Made by a program: the position numbers and the translations under genes. The notes below the pieces were generated by a model. The model ran no database searches. It was given only the letters and a program-made list of their open reading frames with translations, and was not told where the DNA came from. A DNA stretch of 64,000 nucleotides, from positions 22,889 through 86,888 of the forward strand of contig NATW01000116.1 in the NCBI GenBank assembly GCA_003094555.1, read 5' to 3'. This stretch comes from a gamma proteobacterium symbiont of Ctena orbiculata (GTDB taxonomy: Bacteria > Pseudomonadota > Gammaproteobacteria > Chromatiales > Chromatiaceae). This document shows, piece by piece, positions 8,777 to 16,635 of the stretch; position 1 is the stretch's first letter; the number at the start of each line of letters is the position of its first letter.

Positions 8777-9430
8777 ATGTGTATGAATCCAATCCGGGTA
8801 CTGTTGGTTGACGATCACGCCGTGGTGCGCGCGGGCTACCGCACCCTACTCGATGGCGTGCCTGACATTAAGGTCGTCGCCGAAGCGGAACGAGGGGAAG
8901 AGGCCTGTCAGCGCTTTGCCGAGCTGCTGCCCGATGTGGTGGTAATGGACCTGTCCCTGCCCGGCATCGGCGGCCTGGAAGCAACCCGCCGCATCATCGC
9001 CCGGGACAACGAGGCGGCAATCCTGGTGTTCAGCATGCATGATGACACGGCCTTCGTGGAGAAGGCCCTAGCGGCAGGGGCACGGGGTTACATCACCAAG
9101 AACAGCGCCGCCGAAATCATGGTGGACGCCATCCGCGCGGTGGCCTCGGGCCAGGCCTTCATCGATCATGAACTAGCGCAGAACCTGGCCCTGCGCCGGG
9201 CCGGCGGAGGCAGGGAGATCTTCGATTGCCTGACCACCCGGGAGTTCCAGATCTTCAATCTCCTGGCCCACGGCAGGACCCCGACAGAGACCGCCAGTGA
9301 ATTGGCCCTGAGCTATAAGACCGTGGCCAACTACACCACCCAGATCAAGACCAAGCTCAACATAAAGACCACCACCGAACTGGTACACCTTGCGATTCGG
9401 CACGGAATCATCGATCCGGTGAGTGAATAG
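8777..9430 (+). CDS. LuxR/NarL-family response regulator, partner of the second kinase
   Basis: A 217-residue response regulator paralogous to the one at 4076. The receiver has LLVDDHAVVRAGY, phospho-acceptor D58 in VVVMDLSLPGIGG and the lysine in YITKNSA. The C-terminal HTH has LTTREFQIFNLLAHGRTPTETA and KTVANYTTQIKTKL. The start is either the ATG at 8777 or the second ATG at 8783; neither has a strong ribosome-binding site. Unlike the first pair, kinase and regulator are separated by 132 bases, so this regulator may have its own promoter. It is followed, after 204 bases containing two palindromes, by TonB receptor 2, which is its most likely target. The target assignment is inference. Confidence 0.87.
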   Translation: MCMNPIRVLLVDDHAVVRAGYRTLLDGVPDIKVVAEAERGEEACQRFAELLPDVVVMDLSLPGIGGLEATRRIIARDNEAAILVFSMHDDTAFVEKALAAGARGYITKNSAAEIMVDAIRAVASGQAFIDHELAQNLALRRAGGGREIFDCLTTREFQIFNLLAHGRTPTETASELALSYKTVANYTTQIKTKLNIKTTTELVHLAIRHGIIDPVSE

Positions 9431-9489
9431 TTTTGATTGGTACACCAACGCTTATTGCCAGTGGGTGCATTTGCTGGCGATACTTATCC

Positions 9490-9505
9490 GTGTCACACGT
9501 GACAC
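9490..9505. promoter_or_regulatory. Inverted repeat GTGTCAC-AC-GTGACAC upstream of TonB receptor 2
   Basis: A perfect 7-bp inverted repeat with a 2-base centre, 130-145 bases before the receptor start. The dyad spacing suits a dimeric regulator such as a NarL-type protein or a Crp/TetR-type repressor. Which protein binds is unknown. Confidence 0.4.
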
Positions 9506-9531
9506 TGTTCAAAATTGTTCTGATTTGGTAC

Positions 9532-9544
9532 GGGAAGATTTCCC
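9532..9544. promoter_or_regulatory. 13-bp palindrome, copy 3 (GGGAAGATTTCCC)
   Basis: Perfect dyad (GGGAA-GAT-TTCCC), 90-102 bases before the start of TonB receptor 2. Third member of the RGGAWNWTTTCCY set found in front of the kinase 1 and receptor 1/kinase 2 units. Inferred operator. Confidence 0.4.
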
Positions 9545-9634
9545 AAAATCCCGAGAAATGCTCCTCTTCAACTCAGGACTCGGAACGCATATAACTTCTC
9601 TCAAAGCAGTTGAAACTAAAGAGAGAAAATAACT

Positions 9635-11947
9635 ATGCCTGCAGTTTTACAACAACAATTAAATCCTATGCGGTTGCTGTTCGCCGCCTCCCTCGTCCTA
9701 TCTGGCTCCGGGACGGGGTGGGCGGATGAGCGCTTACCCGCCATCGACGTGATCAGCACCACACCCTTGCATGGGGTCGAGATCGAACGCAACCAGTTGC
9801 CGATGCATACCGAGACCGCCAGCGACAAGGATATAGAGAAACAGCAGAGCCTCGACCTCTCGGAGTTTCTCAACCAGCGTTTCGGCAGCGTCTTTCTCAA
9901 CGAGGCGCAGAACAATCCCCTGCAACCGGACCTCCTCTATCGTGGTTTTGTCGCCTCGCCGCTGATCGGACTGCCCCAGGGCATGTCGGTCTACATGGAT
10001 GGGGTACGCATCAATGAGCCCTTCGGTGATACCGTCAACTGGTCGGTGATACCCGAGTCGGCCATCGCCGGGGTCAACCTGATGGCAGGCTCCAATCCCC
10101 TGTTCGGACTCAATACTCTGGGCGGCGCCCTCTCGGTGAAGACCAAGAACGGTTTCACCCACCCGGGCGCGGAAGTCGAGCTTTCGGGTGGCTCCTTCGG
10201 TCGTTACACGGCCCAGGCCAGCATCGGCGGCAGTCAGGAAAACCTGGGTTATTTCATCACCGGCAACTACTTCGACGAGGATGGCTGGCGGGACTACTCC
10301 CCATCGGAATCGAAACAGCTCTTCGGCAGCCTGGGCTGGCAGGGCGAAGCCAGCTCCCTCGACCTGACCCTGAGCCTCAGCGACAGCGAGCTGATCGGCA
10401 ACGGGGCCTTACCGGAGGATTTGCTGGAGGAGGATCGGGAGGCGATCTTCACCCGTCCCGACATCACCGAACAGGAGGCGACCCTGCTACGTCTGGGTGG
10501 TCAGCATGCCCTGGGTGACGAGGTGGTCCTGGAGGGTGCCATCTTTTTCCGTAATAGTCAGGTCGACACCCTCAACGGCGATGACTCCGATTTCGAAGAG
10601 TGTGAAGAGGCGGAGAACGAAGGCTTTATCTGCGAAGAAGAGGAAGGTGAAGAGGAGGAAGAGGTTGTCTTCGACCAGGATGGCAATCCCGTGGTGGCGG
10701 ACGACGATCTGGAAGGCGGTACTGTTAACCGCTCCGAGAGTGATCAGGATACCTTCGGCCTAAGCCTGCAGACGGCCTTATTGCAGCCCCTCGGCGGTCG
10801 CGACAACCAACTCATCGTCGGCCTCGCGGCGGACCGCAGCGAGGTTGATTTCAACTCCAATACAGAACTCGGTAGCCTCGACGACAGCCGTCGGGCGATC
10901 GGAAGTGGTATCTTCGTGGAGGAGAGCTTCACCGAGGTGGAGACCGAGACCAAGAACCTCTCCTTCTACTTCACCGACACCTGGTCGGTGACCGAACAGC
11001 TGGCACTGACCCTCTCCGGTCGCTGGAACAAGACCGAAATCGAGCTGCGCGATCAGCTGGGCACGGCGCTGAACGGTGACCACAGCTTCACCCGTTTCAA
11101 TCCGGCCCTGGGTCTCGCCTACGACCTCAACCAGGGGGTCAACCTCTACGCCGGCTACAGCGAATCGAGTCGCGCCCCCACCGCCATGGAGCTGACCTGC
11201 GCCGATCCGGAGGATCCCTGTCGTCTGCCCAACGCCTTCCTCTCCGATCCGCCCCTGGAGCAGGTGGTGGCAAAGACCTGGGAGGCCGGCCTGAGGGGTT
11301 CCATCCCTGGAATGAACTGGCATGTGGGTCTGTTCCAGACCACCAATGAGGATGACATCCTCTTCATCAGCGCCGGTGCACTCACCAACGAGGGCTACTT
11401 CGACAATGTGGGCGAGACCCGACGCCAGGGTCTTGAGCTCAGCCTCAATGGCCGCCTGGTGGACAACCGCCTCGACTGGTTCCTCAGTTACACCCGTCTC
11501 AAGGCGACATTCGAGGAGAATCTGAACATCGCCAGTCCCAACAACCCCTTCGCGGTGGATGGCGAACTCGCAGTGGAATCCGGGGATCGTCTGCCGGGAC
11601 TGCCGGAGAACCTGCTCAAGGCCGGCGTGACATACCAGATGACCCCCAAGTTCTCCCTCGGTGTCGATCTCCAGTACAGCTCGGACGTCGTGCTGCGGGG
11701 CGACGAGGCCAATCTGGATGATGAGATCGACGGCTACAGCCTGGTCAATCTGCGGGGTGAGTATCAGGCCAGCGACAACCTCAAGCTGTTCGCCAAGGTG
11801 GATAACCTGTTCGACAGGGAGTACGAGACCTTCGGACTCTACGGCGAGGCCGACGAGGTGCTGGGTGACGATTATGAAAACCCCCGTTTTCTTTCACCCG
11901 GCTCGCCGCGGGCGTTCTGGGCTGGACTCAGCTACAAGTTCTATTAA
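9635..11947 (+). CDS. TonB-dependent outer-membrane receptor 2 with an acidic insert
   Basis: Outer-membrane transporter of 770 residues with a signal peptide (about 1-31, ending SGTGWADE). The TonB-box-like segment LPAIDVISTTPL follows, then a plug with GFVASPLIGLPQGMSVYMDGVRINEPFGD and MAGSNPLFGLNTLGGALSV. The barrel ends in the canonical aromatic C-terminus (FWAGLSYKFY). An unusual extremely acidic stretch at about residues 314-362, including GEEEEEVVFDQDGNPVV and two cysteines, lies in the barrel region and should form an extracellular loop. Acidic loops of this kind can bind cations, but this is inference. The gene directly follows regulator 2 and precedes exbB-exbD-tonB on the same strand, so uptake, energisation and regulation are encoded together. 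Confidence 0.9.
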   Translation: MPAVLQQQLNPMRLLFAASLVLSGSGTGWADERLPAIDVISTTPLHGVEIERNQLPMHTETASDKDIEKQQSLDLSEFLNQRFGSVFLNEAQNNPLQPDLLYRGFVASPLIGLPQGMSVYMDGVRINEPFGDTVNWSVIPESAIAGVNLMAGSNPLFGLNTLGGALSVKTKNGFTHPGAEVELSGGSFGRYTAQASIGGSQENLGYFITGNYFDEDGWRDYSPSESKQLFGSLGWQGEASSLDLTLSLSDSELIGNGALPEDLLEEDREAIFTRPDITEQEATLLRLGGQHALGDEVVLEGAIFFRNSQVDTLNGDDSDFEECEEAENEGFICEEEEGEEEEEVVFDQDGNPVVADDDLEGGTVNRSESDQDTFGLSLQTALLQPLGGRDNQLIVGLAADRSEVDFNSNTELGSLDDSRRAIGSGIFVEESFTEVETETKNLSFYFTDTWSVTEQLALTLSGRWNKTEIELRDQLGTALNGDHSFTRFNPALGLAYDLNQGVNLYAGYSESSRAPTAMELTCADPEDPCRLPNAFLSDPPLEQVVAKTWEAGLRGSIPGMNWHVGLFQTTNEDDILFISAGALTNEGYFDNVGETRRQGLELSLNGRLVDNRLDWFLSYTRLKATFEENLNIASPNNPFAVDGELAVESGDRLPGLPENLLKAGVTYQMTPKFSLGVDLQYSSDVVLRGDEANLDDEIDGYSLVNLRGEYQASDNLKLFAKVDNLFDREYETFGLYGEADEVLGDDYENPRFLSPGSPRAFWAGLSYKFY

Positions 11948-12127
11948 TGTGACGACCGACGTATAGACCATGCCAATAATGTGTGTCCAAAGATGGAGAG
12001 TGTCTATACCGCAAGGTTTCGGATGGGGTTCATAAACCTACCCCGAGATTAGCAAGGGAAAGGAGTATCGATCAGGAAGAATAAAGGTTTATATCCTCGG
12101 TATGGGCCGGCAGATCGATTTGGGTGA

Positions 12128-12145
12128 GTAGACCTTAGGGTCTAC
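12128..12145. promoter_or_regulatory. Short palindrome GTAGACC-TTAG-GGTCTAC upstream of exbB
   Basis: Perfect 7-bp stem with a 4-base loop, 64-82 bases before the preferred exbB start, in the 217-base gap after receptor 2. It lacks a T-run, so an operator or mRNA leader hairpin is more likely than a terminator. Low certainty. Confidence 0.3.
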
Positions 12146-12209
12146 AATCAGGCATCATCCAAATATGATCCCGGCCCTTGTTTTTTCCGGGATGTCAGTC
12201 GGAGGCTAT

Positions 12210-12635
12210 GTGGAGTTTATAAAACAGTATCTCGATATCTTTGTCTTTGGCCTACTCGGCATGATGAGCTTTGTCATGGTCTGGTTCGTGATTGAACGCT
12301 ATATCTTCTTCGCCCGGATAGCGCTCTCGGATTACGAGCATGCCGATACCCTGAATATCACACTCACCGCACACTTGACCACCATCGCCTCGATCGGTGC
12401 CAACGCACCCTACATAGGCCTACTCGGTACCGTGATGGGGATCCTGATCACCTTCTACGATCTGGGTCAGGGAGGCGATATCGAACCGGCGACAATCATG
12501 CTCGGCCTAGCCCTGGCACTGAAGGCCACTGCCATGGGCCTGGTCGTGGCGATCCCGGCGATCCTCTTCTACAACGCCCTTCTGCGCAAGGTGGATGTGC
12601 TGACCGAACGCTGGAAGCGGATGCAGGGATTATGA
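12210..12635 (+). CDS. exbB: Short ExbB2-type TonB energiser (MotA/TolQ/ExbB family)
   Basis: Inner-membrane proton-channel subunit of the TonB complex. From the GTG at 12210 it has 141 residues, the size of the short ExbB2 class. That start is preferred because a GGAGG lies just upstream (about 12200-12204) and because family members begin with a short segment directly before TM1 (FVFGLLGMMSFVMVWFVIERY). In-frame ATGs at 12165 and 12192 would add 15 or 6 residues. The cytoplasmic loop is followed by TM2 (APYIGLLGTVMGILITFYDL) and TM3 (LALALKATAMGLVVAIPAILFYNAL), which carry the conserved glycines and threonines of the proton path. It overlaps exbD by 4 bases. With ExbD and TonB it transmits the proton-motive force to outer-membrane receptors, probably the two encoded just upstream. 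Confidence 0.85.
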   Translation: MEFIKQYLDIFVFGLLGMMSFVMVWFVIERYIFFARIALSDYEHADTLNITLTAHLTTIASIGANAPYIGLLGTVMGILITFYDLGQGGDIEPATIMLGLALALKATAMGLVVAIPAILFYNALLRKVDVLTERWKRMQGL

Positions 12636-13006
12636 AACGCATCGACACCGTCAACGTCATCCCCTTCATCGACATCATGCTGGTGTTGCTGGCGATCGTG
12701 TTGACCACCGCGACCTTCATCTACCAGGGCAGGATAAACCTCGATCTGGCCGAGGCGGAGCATGCTGAATCCCTCAGCGATATCGAGGGTGTGGAGATCG
12801 CCATCGACGCCCAGGAGCAGCTCTTTTTCAACCAGACTGCGGTGGATAAGGATGCCCTTGGGGAACATCTCAGTCTCCTCATTGAGCGGACCCCGGTAGT
12901 CCTCTATGTGGACAAGACGGTACGATTCGAGCGCTTCGTGACGGTCATCGATCTGCTCAAGGCGAACAAACTGGAGACCCTCTCTATCGTTGCACGCGGC
13001 AATTAA
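12632..13006 (+). CDS. exbD: ExbD/TolR-family TonB energiser
   Basis: A 124-residue inner-membrane protein with one N-terminal TM helix (about residues 11-31, IPFIDIMLVLLAIVLTTATF). This helix holds the family's essential Asp in VIPFIDIMLVLL (D14 region). A periplasmic domain of about 90 residues follows, with the typical pattern of strand, linker and strand (VEIAIDAQEQLFFN, VVLYVDKTVRFERFVTVIDLLK). The start codon overlaps the exbB stop (ATGA) and the stop overlaps the tonB start by one base, so exbB-exbD-tonB form a tightly coupled operon. The aspartate takes part in proton translocation in characterised ExbD/TolR proteins. Confidence 0.88.
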   Translation: MKRIDTVNVIPFIDIMLVLLAIVLTTATFIYQGRINLDLAEAEHAESLSDIEGVEIAIDAQEQLFFNQTAVDKDALGEHLSLLIERTPVVLYVDKTVRFERFVTVIDLLKANKLETLSIVARGN

Positions 13007-13689
13007 TGAGTACCCATACGCCGGCATTTCTGATCTCCGCCCTGATCCATCTGGGGCTGCTGGCGCTGGTGTTGACCGGTGTCGCCCAGCTGCCAAGCGA
13101 CACCCCACAGGACACCCGCCTGGCGGTGAGTCTGGAAATGTTTCAACCCCCACCTCCCCCGCCACCCGAGCCCGAGCCGGAACCTGTTGTGGAGGTGGAA
13201 CCAGAGCCCGAGGTGGTCGAGCCACCACCACCGAAGCCAAAACCCAAACCGAAACCCAAACCAAAACCGAAACCTAAGCCCAAGCCACAACCGAAACCCC
13301 AGCCAAAGCCTGAACCGCCACCAGTGGTGAAGCCTGTTGAACCGGTGAAACAGCCCCCTCCACCAGTAACGCCAGCTGTGGATGTCGGCTTGATCCGGCG
13401 TCTTGAAGCGGAATACAAGGCCATGCTGCGCAAGGCGATCGAGCGCAACAAGGGCTATCCACGCCGGGCCGTGCGCCTGCGCCAGGAGGGTGAGGTATTG
13501 GTGGGCTTTGTCATGCGTCGGGACGGGGTCGTAGAGGCCTTACGGGTGGTCCAGAGCTCAGGTAGCAAATTGCTCGACAAGGCAGCCCGCAGCGCAGTGC
13601 AAAAGATCAGCGGCAGGCTCCCGTTTCCCGATGCGCTGGAACGCCAGGAGTGGGAGTTCACCATACCCATCAATTATACACTGCGTTGA
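13006..13689 (+). CDS. tonB: TonB energy transducer with a long Pro-Lys spacer
   Basis: A 227-residue TonB protein. The N-terminal TM helix (about 8-27, FLISALIHLGLLALVLTGVA) has the Ser/His arrangement typical of TonB. The periplasm-spanning region (about 44-126) starts with a Pro/Glu part (PPPPPPPEPEPEP) and continues with roughly ten PK repeats and PQ/PE variants. The globular C-terminal domain (about 128-227) has the conserved YPRRAVRLRQEGEVLVGF and ends in the strand EWEFTIPINYTLR. It is the third gene of the exbB-exbD-tonB operon and would contact the TonB boxes of the two receptors upstream. The repeat region makes open frames on the other strand (glycine-rich), which are not genes. 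Confidence 0.92.
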   Translation: MSTHTPAFLISALIHLGLLALVLTGVAQLPSDTPQDTRLAVSLEMFQPPPPPPPEPEPEPVVEVEPEPEVVEPPPPKPKPKPKPKPKPKPKPKPQPKPQPKPEPPPVVKPVEPVKQPPPPVTPAVDVGLIRRLEAEYKAMLRKAIERNKGYPRRAVRLRQEGEVLVGFVMRRDGVVEALRVVQSSGSKLLDKAARSAVQKISGRLPFPDALERQEWEFTIPINYTLR

Positions 13690-13840
13690 GCTGAAACGGT
13701 TAAGTGCCGAGAGGTACAAAGCGGATCATTCCCAATTCATACCGCTTTGCCACTCCCAACCCGTTTACTGCGTCAATGTTGTACACTCTGTCAGAAGTAA
13801 CCAGGAAATAAACCATAAGATATAGGATTGCGAGAGAAGT

Positions 13841-15163
13841 ATGGGCAACAGAATTATGCTAGTGGATAGCTCTAGCGCCGCCCGTGAGGTATTAACCCGG
13901 CGCTTACAGATTGCCATGCCTGGGATTATTATCACCAGCTGCTCCAGCGCCACCGAGGCCCTGCAACATATGCAGCAGGAACGCTATTCGTTAATCACCA
14001 CCGCACTACTCCTGCCGGACATGGACGGTTTGGACTTCTGCCGCAACATTCGCTCCAGCAAGCGCCACCGCTACGCCCCGGTCATCGTTGTCTCCTCTGA
14101 TGCCGACCAGCGCCTGCTCCACGAAGGCTTCAATGCCGGAGTTACCGACTACTTTGACAAGGCGCTCGGTTTCAAGGCTTTCGGCCAGTTCATCAAATCG
14201 TTTTTGGAGCACAATCCAGACCTCTATGGCCGCATCCTCTATATCGAGGACAGTAAGACTGTCTCCAAGGTAACCCGGCATATGATGGAACAGCATGGCA
14301 TGGAGGTTGTTCACGTCACCTCCGTGGAAACCGCTCAATCACTGCTCGAAAAGGCCCATGTCGAGCATGAAAAAGGCTTTGATCTGGTGATCACCGACTT
14401 TCATCTGAAGGGTGAGATGACCGGTGGCGATCTACTCTACTTTTTACGCGTACGCCTACGCTACTCGCAGCAGCAGCTACCGGTACTGGTCACGACCGGC
14501 AATGAGGAAGCAAACACCCAGGTGGAGGTATTTAGCGCCGGCGCCAACGACTTTGTCATCAAGCCCCTGGTGGAGGAGGTTGTGATGGCTCGGATTCGTG
14601 CATTGCTGCTGGTCAAATACCAGTATGACGCCCTGCTTCAGCAAACGGCGAACATGGAGAGAATTGCCACTACCGACACGCTTACAGGCACCCGTAACCG
14701 ACTCTATTTACTCGAAGAGGGCCAGCGTTTTCTCACCAGCGCCCCAAACGGTTGGGTATTGATCATCGACCTGGATCACTTCAAACACATCAACGACACC
14801 AAGGGTCACTTGATGGGAGATCAGGTCCTGATCGCAATGGGCAAACTCCTGAACCTCCGCTTCAGCGATAGCTTGTCTGCCCGCTTTGGTGGTGAGGAAT
14901 TTGTCGTCGTCGCTCATGGTGACGAAACGCCAGTGCGAGCCGAGGATCTGCGTATCGCAGTGGAGGAGCTCGATCCTGTCGGGATCGAGGTCACCATAAG
15001 CATCGGCCTTGCCTGTATGGATGACCACCCTGGAGACGATCTCAACACCCTGCTCGGCCATGCCGACAAGGCTCTCTACGCAGCCAAGGACGCAGGCCGC
15101 AATCAGGCCTATGTAAACAAGGGTGATATCATTAAACCGGTGGCGTTAGAGATTAGATTCTAA
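13841..15163 (+). CDS. Dual-receiver diguanylate cyclase (REC-REC-GGDEF) with degenerate first receiver
   Basis: A 440-residue cytoplasmic signalling protein. Receiver 1 (about 4-125) has only one acidic residue of the N-terminal pocket (LVDSSS) and has Ala55 where the phospho-acceptor Asp should be (TTALLLPDMDG); the late Lys is kept (YFDKA). Receiver 2 (about 132-255) is intact: YIEDSKTVSK, acceptor Asp in VITDFHLKG and IKPLVEE. The GGDEF domain (about 270-430) has LIIDLDHFKHINDTKGH and the active loop FGGEEF, so it should make c-di-GMP from two GTP. The RxxD inhibitory site is not at the canonical spacing. The architecture is that of PleD-like enzymes, in which receiver 1 is an adaptor for dimerisation. 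It stands alone between tonB and dinB. Confidence 0.88.
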   Translation: MGNRIMLVDSSSAAREVLTRRLQIAMPGIIITSCSSATEALQHMQQERYSLITTALLLPDMDGLDFCRNIRSSKRHRYAPVIVVSSDADQRLLHEGFNAGVTDYFDKALGFKAFGQFIKSFLEHNPDLYGRILYIEDSKTVSKVTRHMMEQHGMEVVHVTSVETAQSLLEKAHVEHEKGFDLVITDFHLKGEMTGGDLLYFLRVRLRYSQQQLPVLVTTGNEEANTQVEVFSAGANDFVIKPLVEEVVMARIRALLLVKYQYDALLQQTANMERIATTDTLTGTRNRLYLLEEGQRFLTSAPNGWVLIIDLDHFKHINDTKGHLMGDQVLIAMGKLLNLRFSDSLSARFGGEEFVVVAHGDETPVRAEDLRIAVEELDPVGIEVTISIGLACMDDHPGDDLNTLLGHADKALYAAKDAGRNQAYVNKGDIIKPVALEIRF

Positions 15164-15248
15164 ATACTCCCATAAACCGATCGATTGATAACGCCTAAAT
15201 TGAGCGACACGAATTGATCATGCAGATCGTCTTTATATACTACAAATC

Positions 15249-16442
15249 ATGACCCAACGCCTGATCATGCATATCGACCTGGATGCCTTTTTTGCATCCA
15301 TTGAGCAGCGAGACCATCCTGAGTATCAAGGGCGCCCGCTGGTGGTGGGTGCACAACCGGGCAAGCGTGGCGTGGTTGCCACCTGTTCCTACGAGGCACG
15401 ACGCTATGGCGTACGCTCGGCGATGCCGATCGGTGAGGCTACCCGACGCTTACCGCCGGAGACAGTCTACCTGCGTCCAAGCATGGACCGCTATGCGGAG
15501 GTCTCGCAACAGATCATGACAACCCTGGAGAGTATCTCCCCGGTGGTGGAGAAGGTCTCTGTGGATGAGGCTTTTCTGGATATCTCGGGCATGCAGCGTC
15601 TGATCGGCTCCCCAGATGTCATAGGACGCCAGGCCAAAGCCCTTATCCTGGAGAGTGTGGGATTGACAGCGTCGGTGGGGATCGGCCCCAACCGCCTGAT
15701 CGCCAAACTCGCCTCCGAGTACCAAAAACCCGACGGCCTGACCATCGTACTGGCGGACCAGGTGCAAGCATTTCTCGATCCCCAACCCCTGACAGTGTTA
15801 CGCGGATTGGGCACAAAGAGTGCACCGATCCTGCAACGTCTCGGCCTGCACAGCGTGGCTGACGTTCGTCGACTCTCCCTGTTGGATTTACGCCGCCACC
15901 TGGGGGACCTGGCCGGTACGAAAATCCATGCCCAGGCCCGTGGCATTGCCTCTGACACGATTCAACGTTTTACCGAGCGCAAATCAATCTCCAAGGAGAC
16001 CACCTTCAACCAGGACATAACCGATCCGGAGATAGTGCGCGACACCCTCCACTGGGCGGCCCAGGAGGTGGGCTATATCGCCCGCCAGGAGGGACGCAAG
16101 GGAGGTGTGGTGACGCTAAAGATCCGCTTTCGCGGCTTCGAGACACATACCAGAAGCCGAACCCTTACCACACCAACATCGGTGGACCTGGAGATCTTCC
16201 AACAGGCCTGGGCACTCTACCAGGCCGGTCTGTGGCGAGGACGGCCAGTGCGACTGGTAGGCTTGGGTATCAGTGGTTGGGATGAGGATAGCTCCAGTGT
16301 GGCGGAGCAAGGAGAACTGTTTGACGAAATCACATCAGAACCCGAGCCCAAACAGGATCATCTCTACCAAACTTTGGATGCAGTGAGCAAAAAATTTGGC
16401 AAGCGATCGTTGCATCTTGGGATACGGCGTCGAAAACTGTAA
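15249..16442 (+). CDS. dinB: DNA polymerase IV (Y-family)
   Basis: A 397-residue Y-family translesion polymerase. The palm starts with MHIDLDAFFASIEQ, where D10 is the first metal ligand. The second catalytic motif is KVSVDEAFLDISG (about residues 102-114), with the DE pair. Also seen are VVATCSYEARRYGVRSAMP (steric gate region), the thumb helix-hairpin-helix LRGLGTKSAPILQRLGLHSVADV and a little-finger domain after about residue 240. Near the C-terminus (about 350-357) there is GELFDEI, a possible beta-clamp-binding element. It bypasses template lesions and can extend mismatched ends. No clear LexA box was seen in the 85 bases upstream, which contain only a short AT-rich stretch. Confidence 0.93.
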   Translation: MTQRLIMHIDLDAFFASIEQRDHPEYQGRPLVVGAQPGKRGVVATCSYEARRYGVRSAMPIGEATRRLPPETVYLRPSMDRYAEVSQQIMTTLESISPVVEKVSVDEAFLDISGMQRLIGSPDVIGRQAKALILESVGLTASVGIGPNRLIAKLASEYQKPDGLTIVLADQVQAFLDPQPLTVLRGLGTKSAPILQRLGLHSVADVRRLSLLDLRRHLGDLAGTKIHAQARGIASDTIQRFTERKSISKETTFNQDITDPEIVRDTLHWAAQEVGYIARQEGRKGGVVTLKIRFRGFETHTRSRTLTTPTSVDLEIFQQAWALYQAGLWRGRPVRLVGLGISGWDEDSSSVAEQGELFDEITSEPEPKQDHLYQTLDAVSKKFGKRSLHLGIRRRKL

Positions 16443-16635
16443 TCCAGTTCATATTTCTAGGTCATGGGCTGCAATATTTTGCTGTTTCTGTTATCGTCGC
16501 GCCCTCTTGGCGAATGACTCCAACTTTATAACGACCTAGACTAGACACATACCCCTTGGGAGGCCTTGACGAGGGCAGACAATAGCCTGAAGTCGAATCC
16601 CGTATTGATGCTATCTTGATATGGAGATCTCTATA

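Noticed and set aside
9423..9632. Open frame of 69 codons between regulator 2 and TonB receptor 2
   Set aside because: It starts inside the regulator gene, has no ribosome-binding site, covers the operator-like palindromes and has a composition unlike a protein.
12990..13277. Alternative frame across the exbD-tonB junction
   Set aside because: It overlaps two well-supported genes and is Arg/Gly/Pro-rich without family signature.
13143..13451. Glycine-rich antisense frame in tonB
   Set aside because: Direct result of the Pro-Lys codon repeat on the other strand.
15164..15248. LexA box before dinB
   Set aside because: No CTGT-N8-ACAG-like sequence is found in the 85 bases upstream.
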